Shown here: positions 32,440-43,640 of the stretch, piece by piece
Numbering within the stretch: position 1 is the first letter of the stretch
How the letters are laid out: each line of letters begins with the position of its first letter
DNA from: Aspidiotus rigidus
Lineage: Eukaryota > Arthropoda > Insecta > Hemiptera > Diaspididae
DNA: 64,000 nt
Reading direction: 5' to 3'
NCBI GenBank assembly: GCA_035079385.1
Contig: JAVHKY010000023.1
Span: 2,232,001 to 2,296,000 of the forward strand
Translations under genes and position numbers: made by a program
Notes under the pieces: model-generated
The model's database searches: none
The model's input: the letters and a program-made list of their open reading frames with translations, nothing else
What the model was told of the DNA's origin: nothing

Positions 32440-34145
32440 GACACTTCTTGCGACAGAGTTTTTCTTTTCTTTTTTTCTTGCCATGAAAATAGAAAAGTAC
32501 ATACATAGTGTTCTCTCTCCAATGAATCTCAATTTTACTTCGATCACGCCCGTTAATTATTTCGTATCTAGCTTTCAATCACACGAAATTTCTATCATGA
32601 AAGCTAATCAGCTATATTCGTTTGAATCAATGATTACCATGGAATTCACTTATCACGAAGTACCTAAGTTAAGAACTTCATGGCATTCCACGCCAAGACA
32701 CGTTACAGATCAAGATGGACTTTACGTTTTTGTACCGTACTTTCGTTGTTCTTTTATGTCATAAGTATTCTTCTTCCTTAGAACTTTTTGGCCTGGCTTA
32801 GAATTAATATTAATACTCCGTTTTTCTGGCATTTATTTTACAGTTGACGTCACAATTAGTACGCCAGTGAAAAACAAAGACAATACACAAAATGGGGTAG
32901 GTAGTCTCAAAAAAGACGAAAGTTGGCTTGTTGAAGACTACTCCGTTCAATTGTCGCTCAAGTTCTTTCTTGTACAGATTAATTTTATTCAAATTTTAAA
33001 AAGGCTCCTGTTCCTCCGCTTCATAGATGTCTCGGAAGGAGTAGGACTATATGCGAACATTCCATTTCAGGGATACCACTTAGGTCATGAATTGACAGAC
33101 AACATAGGAGTTCATGTTATTCTCCCATAAATTCATTGTGCTGATTAATTTTATTTTAATTTTAAAAGGATGAAAATACTGAGTCGTCACTTCGTAGAAT
33201 ATGTCTAAAAGAAATGGGAGAGCTGCCAAATGTGTCAATACCAAAACTGGGCGCATTCAAACTGGGTGAATTACTCAAGTGCATGGAAACAAAATATGTG
33301 AGTAAATGGATTTTTGTGAATATTTCAAGGCAACATTTGCGGGTAAGGAGCTAGAGGATGAATAGGGATAAACTTTCTGAATCAATCTTATGTCAACAAA
33401 TATTTTACCCTGTATTCAGTTATCTAGATTGAAAGCATCTTCAAAGAAGTTTGTACAGGAGACACTATGTATTTGAAAGAAGAGAGGGCTTATGACCTAC
33501 GTTCGAGTACTGTGAAAGATAAGTTGAACGTATGATACACGCTTCGGTCTAGTGATCTGTCTTTGGTATATCCTCGGCAGAAGATGATGACGCGGACGTG
33601 TCATCTAATCTTCGAAGTACAATTCTTTCAAATTGAACTATGATATGGCAAGGATACTTCTTTCTTAAATGGGTATCCACTAAATTTTTGCTCTTGATTT
33701 TTAGGAAAACGTAAACCGTCGATTCCGGTCGGGCAATCAAACGGTTGATGATGCTGTATGGGCGAAAATGGAAGAAATGGAGAAACAATTGGCGAAAATG
33801 CAAGTCTTAAATGGAATTCGTGTTACCAGAGAAGTCGCAAAATCGATCAAGAATAAAAGAATTGAGCGTTGGAACGAAAATTAAATCCCAGTTCCGAATA
33901 AGAAAGAGGAATTGTGGTACGTCGGTGGACTCATTCATATAGGGGATAAAACTGCCCATCCTATTGAGCTAACCTTGCATACACTCGAGAACGACACGTT
34001 CGTAGAAGATACTCTAAGGGATATGTTCAAAGGATACAATCATTTACTTGGAGAGACTGATGATGATGCGGTTGAATTTTTGCATGAAGAAATCACTGAT
34101 GTAGACGCATTTCACGCACTAGAGAAAGATATTGAAAATTTTTAG
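32440..34145 (+). pseudogene. coiled-coil secreted family, locus D
   Basis: This locus is colinear with locus B. An exon-3 equivalent is at 33169-33297 (43 codons, acceptor TTTTAAAAG, donor GTGAGT; contains KEMGELPNVSIPKLG). The terminal exon is 33705-34145 after GATTTTTAG. The latter is open for 147 codons except for one TAA at 33882-33884. Beyond that stop the frame still matches locus B (GLIHIGDK, TLRDMFKGY, LEKDIENF). The flanking intron and 3' sequences are also related (GGAGTAGG block near 33035; GATAATTTTTTCTCGGTTTG near 34300). An ATGGAATTCA start near 32639 resembles exon 1 of B, but no signal-peptide frame follows. It is probably a recently disabled duplicate. Confidence 0.65.
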
Positions 34146-34639
34146 CGAAATGGAAACAGTTATGTCGAGATTTTCGAGATGGGAAGTCTCCTGCTCCTCA
34201 TATATATAGATTGTAAACATAAGCTTGATTGATTCTGTAGCGGTTGTAGAAAGCTCTTAGAAAACATACCAAAAAAAGTATAGCTGTTTCCATGAATTTC
34301 TGATAATTTTTTCTCGGTTTGTGTGTATTTAATTTTTTCTACAACATTGTATGTTGGATCGCGGAATCGGGTGACGCATGACGAGAAGAAAATACTTCTC
34401 ATCAAAATTAGAATACAGTTAAACCTCCACGCAGCGAACAGCGATGGGACCATAGAAATTGTCCGATGTAGGGGAGTGTCCGTCTACTAGAAGTGTCCGT
34501 AAAAAGAGGTTGAATTTGAGAGAGTGTCCGATGTAGAGAACCTTCATTCGTTTTCTATCTTCGTTACAGTTCTCAATCCATAACTTCCGAATTTCCTCAG
34601 CATTTTTTATGATATCGGCAATTTGCGTCTTCCCTACCC

Positions 34640-35700
34640 AAAAGGCTCTAGCCGGGTAAGGGGGGGAAAATGGCCTTGGTTGGAAAATGTTTCAAAATGT
34701 CCGTCAAAATGTTGTCCCCAATGAGAAAACTCAAAATCCAAAAAATTGGACACATTCGCTCACCCACATGGGCTGCAGAGTCATTTTTAGGCCTGAAATC
34801 CAAATGGCTGTATCTCAGGCAATAATGATCGCACAGCGATGAAATTTGGAAACATTTTAGTATATGTGAACATTTATCCATGGTATTTTTTCAAAAAAAA
34901 AATGGGGAATATTAAATTGCACGAGAATAAATAAATTTTTAACGAGAAAGAAATACACGAGAAAATTTAGTAAAGGACCGATTTGAAAAAGTGATATACC
35001 GAGACGAGTTTTTCACGAGATGTAAATAGGTGACCACGAGAAAAGATTATGAGTCAGCGTATAATGTAATTAATATTGTCATCATCACAAATAAATAGTG
35101 CTTATAGCATTGATCACGGGTTGAATCATTGCTATTCACCCTCCTAACATACGGCTTGTCCGTACAGGTGAAACATTTCGATAAGAGCGTATCATGTGTC
35201 GATTAAAGATCTGCTCCGTGCATTGTACACTTTCATTGCATACGCGCAACGTTCCTCTTTCGCGCTTTGCATAATTCCAACCTGGAGTGGGTTCCATCCA
35301 TTCTTTTAGCTGACGGTAGTGACGCTATAACAAACGGATTTGTCGCAGTTTTCGGTCCCCCGGACGTTCGTCTCATGTGCTTCTTTCATGTCGTACAAAA
35401 TTGTGATGTTTACTTGAAACCATTGACAAAAAATGGAGTCTGTGGCCATTTGAAAGAAGACATTCGAGTACTCCAAAGTAGTCCAGATCAGGACACATTC
35501 ATTGCAGCTTCGCGGCTCTTCCTGAAAAAGTGGCGAAAGAAAAAGTGTAAGCTCATTCTCGACTTCATCGACTATTTCGAGGCACAATGGATTTTTTTTT
35601 ATTCGAGTTTGAAGTTTTGTTATAGCTAGAAACTAAGGAAAATATGAATGGTTTTTTTTGAAAAAAATACCATGGATGAACGTTCACATTTACTTTCCTT
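34640..35700 (+). mobile_element. MULE-type DNA transposon remnant
   Basis: The left terminal region (34645-34905, starting GGCTCTAGCCGGGTAAGGGG) matches both ends of the 3-kb palindrome at 49485-52530. The right side, 35598-35693 (GAAAAAAATACCATGGATGA), matches the inner part of the same terminal repeat in inverse orientation, but its outer ~200 bases are missing. A transposase fragment lies between. This links the palindrome to the MULE superfamily. Confidence 0.75.
35267..35629 (+). pseudogene. MULE transposase fragment
   Basis: The frame reads WVPSILLADGSDAITNGF, AVFGPPDVRLMCFFHVVQN, then KEDIRVLQSS, FLKKWRKKK and DYFEAQW. This follows the MULE core order: an Asp-containing (LA)D-G stretch, then the C-x2-H motif in MCFFHV, then a helical segment. 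Only about 110 residues remain of an enzyme usually several hundred long. The final residues run into the terminal repeat. It would cut and join transposon ends; this copy is truncated at both sides. Confidence 0.75.
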
Positions 35701-35879
35701 TCTAACGTGTGTCTATATTTGACGAATCTGACACATCTCTTTTTTGTGGACACGTTAGGTAGATCTCAATGTCATTTAAAATTATACCAACGATTGTGAG
35801 ATTTCCACATGCTGATAATTCAGGGTGTATGATGGTACATCCTGGCTTCCAAGCTCAACAAACTTAATTTCAAACCAGC

Positions 35880-36300
35880 AAGGAAGGTTCATATTTGGTT
35901 TAAAAACAGCTAAATATTCACGATGAAAAAATTGAAGAAATGAGAAAATTGTTCTCTGCGTTAGTAAGTGTGCTAGAATGAAAATTTTGAATTTCTTACA
36001 TTTTAGAAGTCCTGGAATGGAGCTCTTATAAGAGAGATTTCATCACAGGAATGAATCACTTTAGCTTGATTGATTTGATTGAAAAGGTTGAAAAATGGGA
36101 AAATTGTGCTCTGCATTAGAGAAATGAGTAAGTATGCCAGAACAAATATCTCTCATATTTGTTTAAAAAACCGCTAAATATTCACGAATTGGAAGATTTC
36201 AAAGATTTTAAAAAAGGCTGAAAAACGAGAAAATTGTGCTCTGCTAGAGAAATGTGTAAGTACGTCAAGGTTGAAATGATGTATATTTGTTTGACATGTT
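35880..36300. repeat. tandem repeat, ~120-bp unit
   Basis: GAAAATTGTGCTCTGC followed by AGAAATGAGTAAGT recurs at about 35945, 36099 and 36230, and once more at 37365. AAACNGCTAAATATTCACGA also recurs. Confidence 0.65.
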
Positions 36301-36342
36301 CCATCTCTTTTCTCTCGCCGGACCCCGATTTTGAAACTCGCG

Positions 36343-36345
<3 letters not shown>

Positions 36346-36402
<57 letters not shown>
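36346..36402. repeat. (CA)n microsatellite
   Basis: About 28 uninterrupted CA units. They give spurious TH or VC repeat frames on both strands. Confidence 0.95.
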
Positions 36403-36405
<3 letters not shown>

Positions 36406-36671
36406 GTCAAGAGAAATCTCTACCCCGTGGGTGATTCAGAAATTCGCGTGTACACCCCGCGTAATGATAATAAATAATTATATTAATTAATTAATAATTA
36501 ATAATTAATAATTAAATAATTAAATAATTAAATAATTAAGTAATTAAATAATTGAATAATTGAATAATTAAATAATTAAATAATTAATTACCTCGCGTCC
36601 GTGCACATCTCTACCCCGCGGGTGATTCAGAAATTTGCGAGTACACCCCGCGTAACAATAATAATTAATAA

Positions 36672-36706
<35 letters not shown>

Positions 36707-36905
36707 ATGATTAAATAATTAAATAAAATTAATATAATTAATAATTAGAAAATCATTACCCTGTGGGTGATTTAGAAATTCGCGAGTACACCCCGCGTAA
36801 TAATAATAATTAATTCATTAATTAATTAATTAATAATTGAATAATTAAATAATTAAATAATTAAATAATTAAATAAATAAATAATTAATATAATTAATAA
36901 TTAGA
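36403..36905. repeat. composite array: conserved 45-bp block alternating with AATTAAATA arrays
   Basis: TACCCCGNGGGTGATTCAGA plus TTCGCGAGTACACCCCGCGT occurs at 36420, 36611 and 36760. It is separated by runs of TTAAATAA-type or AAATAAAT-type microsatellite. Confidence 0.8.
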
Positions 36906-37269
36906 AAATTTTCTAAGTCCCTCTTCCTATCATAATATGGCTGGATAGTCGAAATTTTTCCAAGTCCCCTAGACTTGAATTGTCTCATACCATTCCAATA
37001 CAAGAGCGAGACAGGGGGGCGAACGAGCGGAGCGAGTTCGCGCTACCTCATATTTCTCATAGAAGACTTGAATTTTCTCATACCATTCCAATACAACAGC
37101 GAGATCGCTCGTTCGCCCCACGAAAGTTGATACCTTAAAATATAGAACACCCAAAATTACCTCAAAATATTTCTCATACAAGACTTATACAACGCCAAGA
37201 TAGGTAAAGGGGTAAACAAATAATATCTCACAAACACTTGACCTAGTAGAAGCCTAGACTGAAATATTT

Positions 37270-37345
37270 CAAGATGACTGATAAAATATAAAAGACATAG
37301 AACATGATTTTCATTTATTTGGCTATGCCAGAAAATTTTTTAGAG
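37270..37345. repeat. inverted copy of 63670-63746
   Basis: GATGACTGATAAAATATAAA through GGCTATGCCAGAAAATTTTT is the reverse complement of the segment ending the 48-bp minisatellite at the right side of the window, with about one mismatch. Confidence 0.85.
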
Positions 37346-37585
37346 AAGTTGAAAAATGGGAAAATTGTGCTCTGCGCAAGAGAAATGAGTAAGTGCGCCA
37401 GAAGGAATATTAGTTATCTACTCACGTGAATTAAATTTCCTACTTTCCACGTGTGGTCATTGTGTCGAATCGATACGTTGTTCTAATTTATGGTTATTCA
37501 TATTACACAAGAGGAGTGTACACCCGAAGTGTAGCAAATTATATTGAACCACAAGAAAATCAGCTGCTAAACGTTTTCCCTCCCC

Positions 37586-37981
37586 CGCATAAGTAATGCC
37601 TGTAGTGAGGTGATTAAAGGATTAAAGAGGAAGGTCAGGGAGGAGGGCTTAATCCTTACCAAGGTGGATAAAAGCAACGCCGTAGTGATTATGGAGAAGT
37701 CCTCGTATGTATCCGGGGTTCATGAAGTGCTGGAACAATGTGGTGCTAAGGAGAATAGCCTCTTCTGTTTCCCCAGTTTTGTCAAAGAGGTGAGGAACAC
37801 TATCAATAATTGTAGTGTGATTATTAAGAGTCCTCGGACAAAGAAAGCTCTCTTGGAGCCTAACCCGGTTCCTCCCCTCCTATATGGATTACCCAAAGTA
37901 CATAAAAAAGATGTACCAATGCGGCCGGTCGTGTCATTTGTCTCGTCGCCAACTTATTTGTTAGCTAAATTTATTGATAGA
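37586..37981 (+). pseudogene. PLE3 RT, first part
   Basis: The frame from 37610 carries KGLKRKVREEGLILTK, the YGLPKVHKKD segment, MRPVVSFVSSPTYLLAKF and ends at KFIDR, where the 966-bp insertion begins. It is about 60-70% similar by eye to PLE1 over the same stretch. Confidence 0.85.
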
Positions 37982-38947
37982 CTAGCGGTTGGCGTCGCGC
38001 CTCCGGCGCGCCTGACCGCTAGCTGTGTGTTGAGTAGATATCTGTGTTTTATAGGTATCTGTATCTTGTAGGTATGTGTGTTTTGTAGGTATCTTGGAAT
38101 TCAGATGAATTTTTAAAAAAGAAACAGTGGAAAGAGTTTTGCAAAATTTACAACTATTCAGGTCAAAAATAAGAAAATAGACACCAAAAACTGCGACTGT
38201 ACTTATAAAAATATATCAAAGTTCCGAGTCGCACAAAAATAAAATCACCAAATTAAATTTTTTACACACTAATTCACTTGAGAGCTGACTTAACGCGTGA
38301 AGCCTGTATTCATCGCAGCAGAATACAGACAAATCCATTGACATTTTGCCAGTCCCTAAGAAAACACACGGACAACAGGTAAAAAAAAGGGTAATTTCCG
38401 CTAGCCCATACGCAGTGCGCACCGTGTCTAGACATTGGTTCTTGTATGAGATACCGGATGTAAAATCCTTTATGTAGGTGTTTTTAAAACTCTGAATAAA
38501 ATAACTTGCTTAGTATGGAAGTACAGCGAATACTGTAGTCACAAAATTTCCTCCTAAAAATCTGGAACCGGGCTCATTCGAAAGGAAATTACAGGGGCTA
38601 CAATTTTTGTTCTCTTCAATTTTTCATAAAAATGAGTTATACTCGAGTTATCACAATAATTCAATTCTCGAAACTGCGCCACTCAACGCGCGTAGGTCTA
38701 ACGTACATGGCAAGCTACACCACCACGTTTTTTTATATTGAAAAAAGTCATTGTTTTCGCCCTTTTTTGAAATTACTCAGCACCTCCCCGTCAAATTTTT
38801 ATTTTTATGAGTCTATGTGCTGCTCTGGGATGAGGACAATATATCCTGAAAGTTTGAAAGCGATCGGCCCAGTAGTTCTCGAGTTATAAACGGACAGGAC
38901 GACAGACAGACAGACAGACAGACGGACAAACTTTCTGCTTTATATAT
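37982..38947. mobile_element. 966-bp insertion inside PLE3
   Basis: TAGA at 37978-37981 is repeated at 38948-38951; removing one copy and the insert restores the PLE reading KFID-R-WFK. The insert starts with a hairpin (CTAGCGGT...ACCGCTAG, 37982-38022) and ends with a GACA tetranucleotide run (about 38897-38931) followed by TTTCTGCTTTATATAT. It has no transposase or RT. The class is not recognised. Confidence 0.75.
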
Positions 38948-38951
38948 TAGA

Positions 38952-39910
38952 TGGTTCAAATCGCGAGTAGATTATACCTCCCCTCACTCAGTATTAAATT
39001 CAGGTTCGTTGACGTACGGAGAGGTTGAAGGATATAAGCCTTCCTGAGGAAACGATTTTATGTTCCTTTGATGTGGTGGGGTTATTTCCTCACATCCCGA
39101 AGGCTGTCGCAATCCAACATATGGGCGAATTGCTTGTAAAAACTGGTGTCCCCCATGAGGAATTGGTAGAATTCTTCAACCTTCTGAGAGTTTATTGGAC
39201 TCCCAATTTTTGTAAATTTGAGGGAAAATTTTTCGAATTCCCGGAAGAAGTGGGGATCCCTATTGGGTCCCTTTTGGGCTCATTAAATCGGAGGTTTTCA
39301 TGTCCAGATTTGAAGTCGAATTGTTTTCTTCGGGCCAGGTACTTCTAAATTACGTCTTCTACCGGCATAGGTATGTAGACGACATACTGTGCGCGTGGAC
39401 TGGCCCAGTGGAACTCCTTAGTGAGTTCCTTTCTCACTTAAATGGCCGATATCTTCCGTAAAATTCACTCTGGAAGTTGGCGGATTATTAATAAATTTCT
39501 TGGATTTGTCCATATTTATTAGAGATGGCGTCCATGAATTTGGTATTTATAGAAAAGAAACTTCGACTGATATAACAATCTATGGGTCATCTTTCTGTCC
39601 CGCTGCATACAAGGTCGCTACCTTCAATAGTTTGATACATCGACTGACTAGTATTCCCTTGAGTCAGGATGCTTTCCAGAAGGAACTAGGGACGATTAAG
39701 TACCTGGCCAGAGTGAACCAAGTTCGAGTAGACATTGATTTAATGGTCCGAAGGAGGCTTACGAGAAAATGCCTCGATTCTACCACCTCCCTCCCTAGGG
39801 ATTTGCATAGCAGTAGAAAACGTTGGATTAAACTCCCTTACTTGGGCAGGTTTTCGTTGAAGTTGGGCAGGGTACTCGGTCCCTTTTGGGTTCTGGCCGG
39901 CGTTTTATAA
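38952..39910 (+). pseudogene. PLE3 RT second part and connector
   Basis: After the insertion the sequence resumes with WFKSRVDY and NSGSLT, then FDVVGLFPHIPKAVA, KFEGKFFEFPEEVGIPIGS, and RYVDDILCAWTGPVE near 39370 in another frame. The connector frame 39500-39910 (IYRKETSTDITIYGSS, RLTRKCLDSTTSLPRD) follows. At least two frameshifts separate the pieces. Confidence 0.82.
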
Positions 39911-40332
39911 TATTAATACTATAAAAAGTTTACTTGTGAAATTGAAGGACCCGATTCCTCCAGTCGAGCGAAGTGGGGTATACAGTATAGCCTGCAACGA
40001 TTGCCCAGGTATTTATAATAGGGAACACTGGGTGTCAGCTCCAAATAAGAATTGAGGAGCATAAAAAAGCGTGGGAGAAGGGTAATTTGGGTGAGTCGGC
40101 TTTTGCTGATCATTTACTCGAGAATGGCCATAAATTCAAGGAAGGCTCTGGTATCCTCCTCCATAGGGAGAACTCATATTTTAAACGGTTGGCTTTAGAA
40201 AATATAGAAATCATACAACACCGGAATAACGAAGACATCACGGTTTTAAACAGGTTCATTCCTGAAGAGGGTCTGATTGAGCTAGTATATGAGAATGATT
40301 CAAACTTCAATGACTCGCTGGTTAAATCATGA
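39905..40332 (+). pseudogene. PLE3 GIY-YIG region
   Basis: SGVYSIACNDC is followed by a damaged YIG segment (IYNREHW in place of YIGxT) and a frame break. The tail 40087-40332 is clean (GESAFADHLLENGHKF, ITVLNRFIPEEGLIELVY). The catalytic core of the nuclease is lost. Confidence 0.8.
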
Positions 40333-40384
40333 TCTTCTGGTTAACTCCCTCTGTCTTTGTTGATGCAGTCGCTTTCGTTTACGC

Positions 40385-40420
40385 TCCGATGATGGTTGTT
40401 CAACCGAAAACGTTCAGCGG
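40385..40420 (+). ncRNA. hammerhead-like core in PLE3 3' end
   Basis: CCGATGAT is followed by GGTT-GTTC-AACC and GAAAACGTT. Compared with the hammerhead core CUGANGA, the first U is changed. Helix II (GGTT/AACC) pairs perfectly and GAAA follows directly. Confidence 0.4.
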
Positions 40421-40519
40421 CTGATTTTCTTGTGGTTCAATATAATTTGCTACACCTTCGGGTGTACACTCCTCTTGTGTAATGAGGTCATTGTGTTTTG
40501 TATTATAGTTTTTCTCATT

Positions 40520-40935
40520 TCTGTTGTGTGCTGTTATGGAGTTCTCAAGTGCACTGCTTCTCTATCCTGAATTAAGTTCATTTGTGTATAAAGTTGAGCA
40601 GGAACTATCAACTTGCTGTCACCGTACAGGAGGTAACAGGGCGCATAGCCTTATTATACTCTTCTACTGACTGGTGCGCAAAGGTCATGCTTTCCTTTTA
40701 TTCTCGTTTTTATTGACCCTAAATCGAATCCTGTTTAATAGAGTGCTATTCAATCTTTCATTTAATCCGTTCCAGAACGGGCAATCCACTCCGGTTAAGA
40801 TATGGTCTTTGTTATATTGTTTTAAGAAACTTTCAAATTCTTTTGATGTAACACCCCCGTGTTGGTCTGTGAGAAGCAACTGTATTTTGGACGCTTTCGA
40901 TGAGTTTTATGAAATCAGATGCATTTTGGGCGCTT
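40520..40935 (-). pseudogene. retroelement integrase fragment
   Basis: The minus frame 40879-40685 reads LLTDQHGGVTSKEFESFL, KDHILTGVDCPFWNGLNER and LNSTLLNRIR. This matches the second half of a retroviral-type integrase core: Asp in TDQ-GG, then the NG-x-x-ER helix with the catalytic Glu. After a stop, VEEYNKAMRPVTS and an SYLLYGD-like piece follow in shifted frames, as in Gypsy-type integrases. No LTRs were identified nearby. Confidence 0.7.
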
Positions 40936-41214
40936 GAAATTAAATATAAGTACTTAATCTGATATAGTCTAGGTGTAAAAAAGGGTATAAGACAGGGTAG
41001 ACTTGGGTAAAATTTGCATATGACCAAAAAATCTTTCTTCAGGCTTTCTAATATTATTTTAAATCACAAGGTACATTTTCTTCTCAAACTTGACTCAAAA
41101 CGATGACTTCATTATTTTTTCATTCTTGAATGATTATAAACAGATTTCATAGTCAAAGTTTTACCTGGTGAAGAGAACAGAAAAGTCCCCAAAGAGTCCG
41201 ACGAAAAGGAACCA

Positions 41215-41551
41215 ATAAAACTCTTTTGTATTGTATTTATTGAAAACGACAATGATATTATAACAGCATCATTTTAATTATTAATACAAGGAGTTAAAAT
41301 GGAACGTTCAAAATATTCTGTATAAAGCAAATCTAAAACGTACGAAGGATTACTTCTTACCGCAATTGGGTGCTCCTTGACAGACTTTAGACGAGTCGCA
41401 GGTGCATCCAGCGCAACACGGATAGACTGCGCACGAAGCTGAGGGAAGACCACACATTTCAGGATCCTGAGCAGAAACATAAGATGTCATGGACATACAT
41501 GCGACCAACGCAACAACCAAAAATGTCCACTTGATATTCATTTTTAAGCTC
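41215..41551 (-). CDS. small secreted eight-cysteine peptide (knottin/defensin-like)
   Basis: The coding frame is 41541-41350, 63 codons. Residues 1-24 form a clear signal peptide with a hydrophobic core and VSA at the predicted cleavage point. The mature ~39 residues hold eight cysteines spaced C-x6-C-x4-CC-x2-C-x-C-x6-C-x5-C, consistent with a disulfide-knotted peptide. An ATTTTCAG acceptor ends at 41552, ten bases before the ATG, so a 5'UTR intron is likely. AATAAA lies at 41241-41236, about 110 bases past the stop. The frame is intact. Such peptides in insects serve as defence peptides, protease inhibitors or saliva components; which applies is unknown. Confidence 0.75.
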
Positions 41552-41554
41552 CTG

Positions 41555-43640
41555 AAAATATTTCAAGTGAAAAAATAATATGCGATACATTAGACTTATC
41601 ACTCTTAAGAAGTAAAACAATAAATTAAATCAATTAAAAATGCGGAGATTGTGATTAGAAAACTTTGAGGCAAGTCTGTAATAATGTATCAACAAAAATA
41701 ATGAATTTTTTCCGGAGCTGTGCTTAGTTAAATTATGATCTTTTTTTTGAAAACTATTTTGATGAATTGTTTGATGACCTTGGAAACATATTTTTACGCT
41801 ACCCGCCTTTGATATTTTGATGATAATGTTGAGAGGAGGATTTGAAATGCCACACTTGTATTAACGAAGAGCTTTTGAAAGAATAAAATTGAAAACAGAT
41901 TCAGTAATACTATGTACTCGTACTTCGACCAAGTACTGCCAACAATTATGAATGGATGATAACAGAGAAGAGAAGGTGATTTGCTAGAACGTGTGTGTCC
42001 TATAGAAAGAACGAGGGACTAGATTATCTTTAATTTCTCGTATAATGTTTGAGTATATACTGGCGTAGGAAAACTTGAGGAAGGAACCTTTGAACAAAAG
42101 ATGAAAAAATCATGAAATAAATGGCCTAATAGTTTCAAACCAGAAGGTATCAAGATTCTTCTCTTCTCCGGTCTAGGACGTTTTGCGCTTGTCGCAATCG
42201 AACCTAATAAATTAAAGAAATTACACCGATTTCTCCCAGGACCAAATAATTTTGAAAAAACAAATACGTACGGTATAAATATGTCGCAACGATGTAATAA
42301 ATGAAAGAAATTAAGTACCAATAAAAGGTGTAAAATTAATTAAAGCGAAAATTGTTTTTTGCTCAAAAACACGATTACACCGTACATTAAAGATACAAGC
42401 TGAAACTTGCCGAAGTCGAAATAATCCGCATATTGAATTGCACAAGCCTTTTTCTTTCAGTTTATGTTGTTCTCTTTTCTTCTCTCTCTTTTCTTAGATA
42501 AGGATCGAGATGTGAACACTCGATTTTCGAATTCCTTACAGAGGCTGTCTTACGAACGCCGAAGAAGATAGCTAAGCAGCATTTGGTGCTACTTTGTGCT
42601 CGAATTCTGCGTACTAAATTATGGTGTGTTTTCCAACAGGCGTCCGTCCTCCACCCGTTACTCAAACGTCAAACCCAGAAAAAATTGTCGAGGAGAAAAT
42701 TTACTTTCGAATTCAATGGACTTGACAAGTTTTGATGTTCCTTCTTTCTGATTTGCGTGAAGAAGACAAATATAATGGTGGTAGACAGTACAGATGCGAA
42801 CGACGATGGGAGTGATCAAATATGCTGATAAACACTATCTTTTGATTGTTCAACGCAGCTGTTTGATCAACGCATTGAAGCACGCTGGCATATTAGCGTC
42901 GTGTGTACTCCAGCCTTTATTGGAGGTTAGTGAGTATTTCAATGTTGTTTATAAGCTTGAAGGCCGTTGGGATTTACCCTTGATCTAAAATCAGCGTGAG
43001 ACTGCATTGGATGATACTTACCCCATAAATCATACTAGGAAGAGCCGAGTCGGCGGCAAAACGTTCCGGAAACACCTTCAAGATTCGTACAGTTTCCTGA
43101 TAGAGGACTAGAAGGACACTGAGGTTAGTATAGCAGATCCAAATTATGAAGAAAGAGTCAAATCTACACCCATGATGGAAAGACTCGATCTACTGAAACG
43201 GATTGACGCGGTTGAGGTGGGAGATCCTTCAAAAGTGGAAAATTTGTTTTGCAGCATAAAATCTTCTTCGAAACTCCTCTGAAGAATTGTGGTGTTTCAA
43301 CCCCCCTCTCCTTCCAAAATTCTCTAGATACGTCCCTAGGCCGTTGCAATGGGTTACGAAGAATATCTCACTTGAGAGAGAAAACTGAGTATAAGAAATA
43401 ATTGTTCTGGTCATCCGCTACGAGTATTGTACTACACCAAAAATTTTTTTGGGCGTAATGCTACGTAACATACTTGAATGAGGTCGATGACGTCATCAGT
43501 GACCTTGAGAACATTTGGACTTCCGCTTCTTCAATTATACTAGGTCTAACATACAGCACACTTGGTATCCAGTATTTTATGATAATTTTTTTACTGGGAC
43601 TGCTTCTGGGAAAATCGTCACAAGAAACTGTCACGGTTTT
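41555..43640. other. no supported gene
   Basis: The proximal part may include the 5' intron and first exon of the cysteine-rich gene, which I could not place. The other frames (42019-42321, 42462-42665, 42794-42988) show no domain. Confidence 0.35.

Larger units (their letters stand above)
37455..40496 (+). mobile_element. Penelope-like element PLE3 with terminal inverted repeats
   Basis: The body is a 5'-truncated PLE (RT from LPRISN at about 37585, GIY-YIG region, 3' end). It is framed by inverted repeats 37502-37578 and 40406-40483 that differ at only a few positions. The 11-base GGTCATTGTGT stands at 37455-37465 and at 40486-40496, a candidate target-site duplication. On the left, 36 extra bases separate it from the inverted repeat; Penelope copies are known to carry a short extra tail of this kind. 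The coding region is interrupted by a nested insertion and several frame breaks. Confidence 0.85.

Noticed and set aside
36174..36434. Cysteine-valine and threonine-histidine repeat ORFs
   Set aside because: They are translations of the (CA)n microsatellite.
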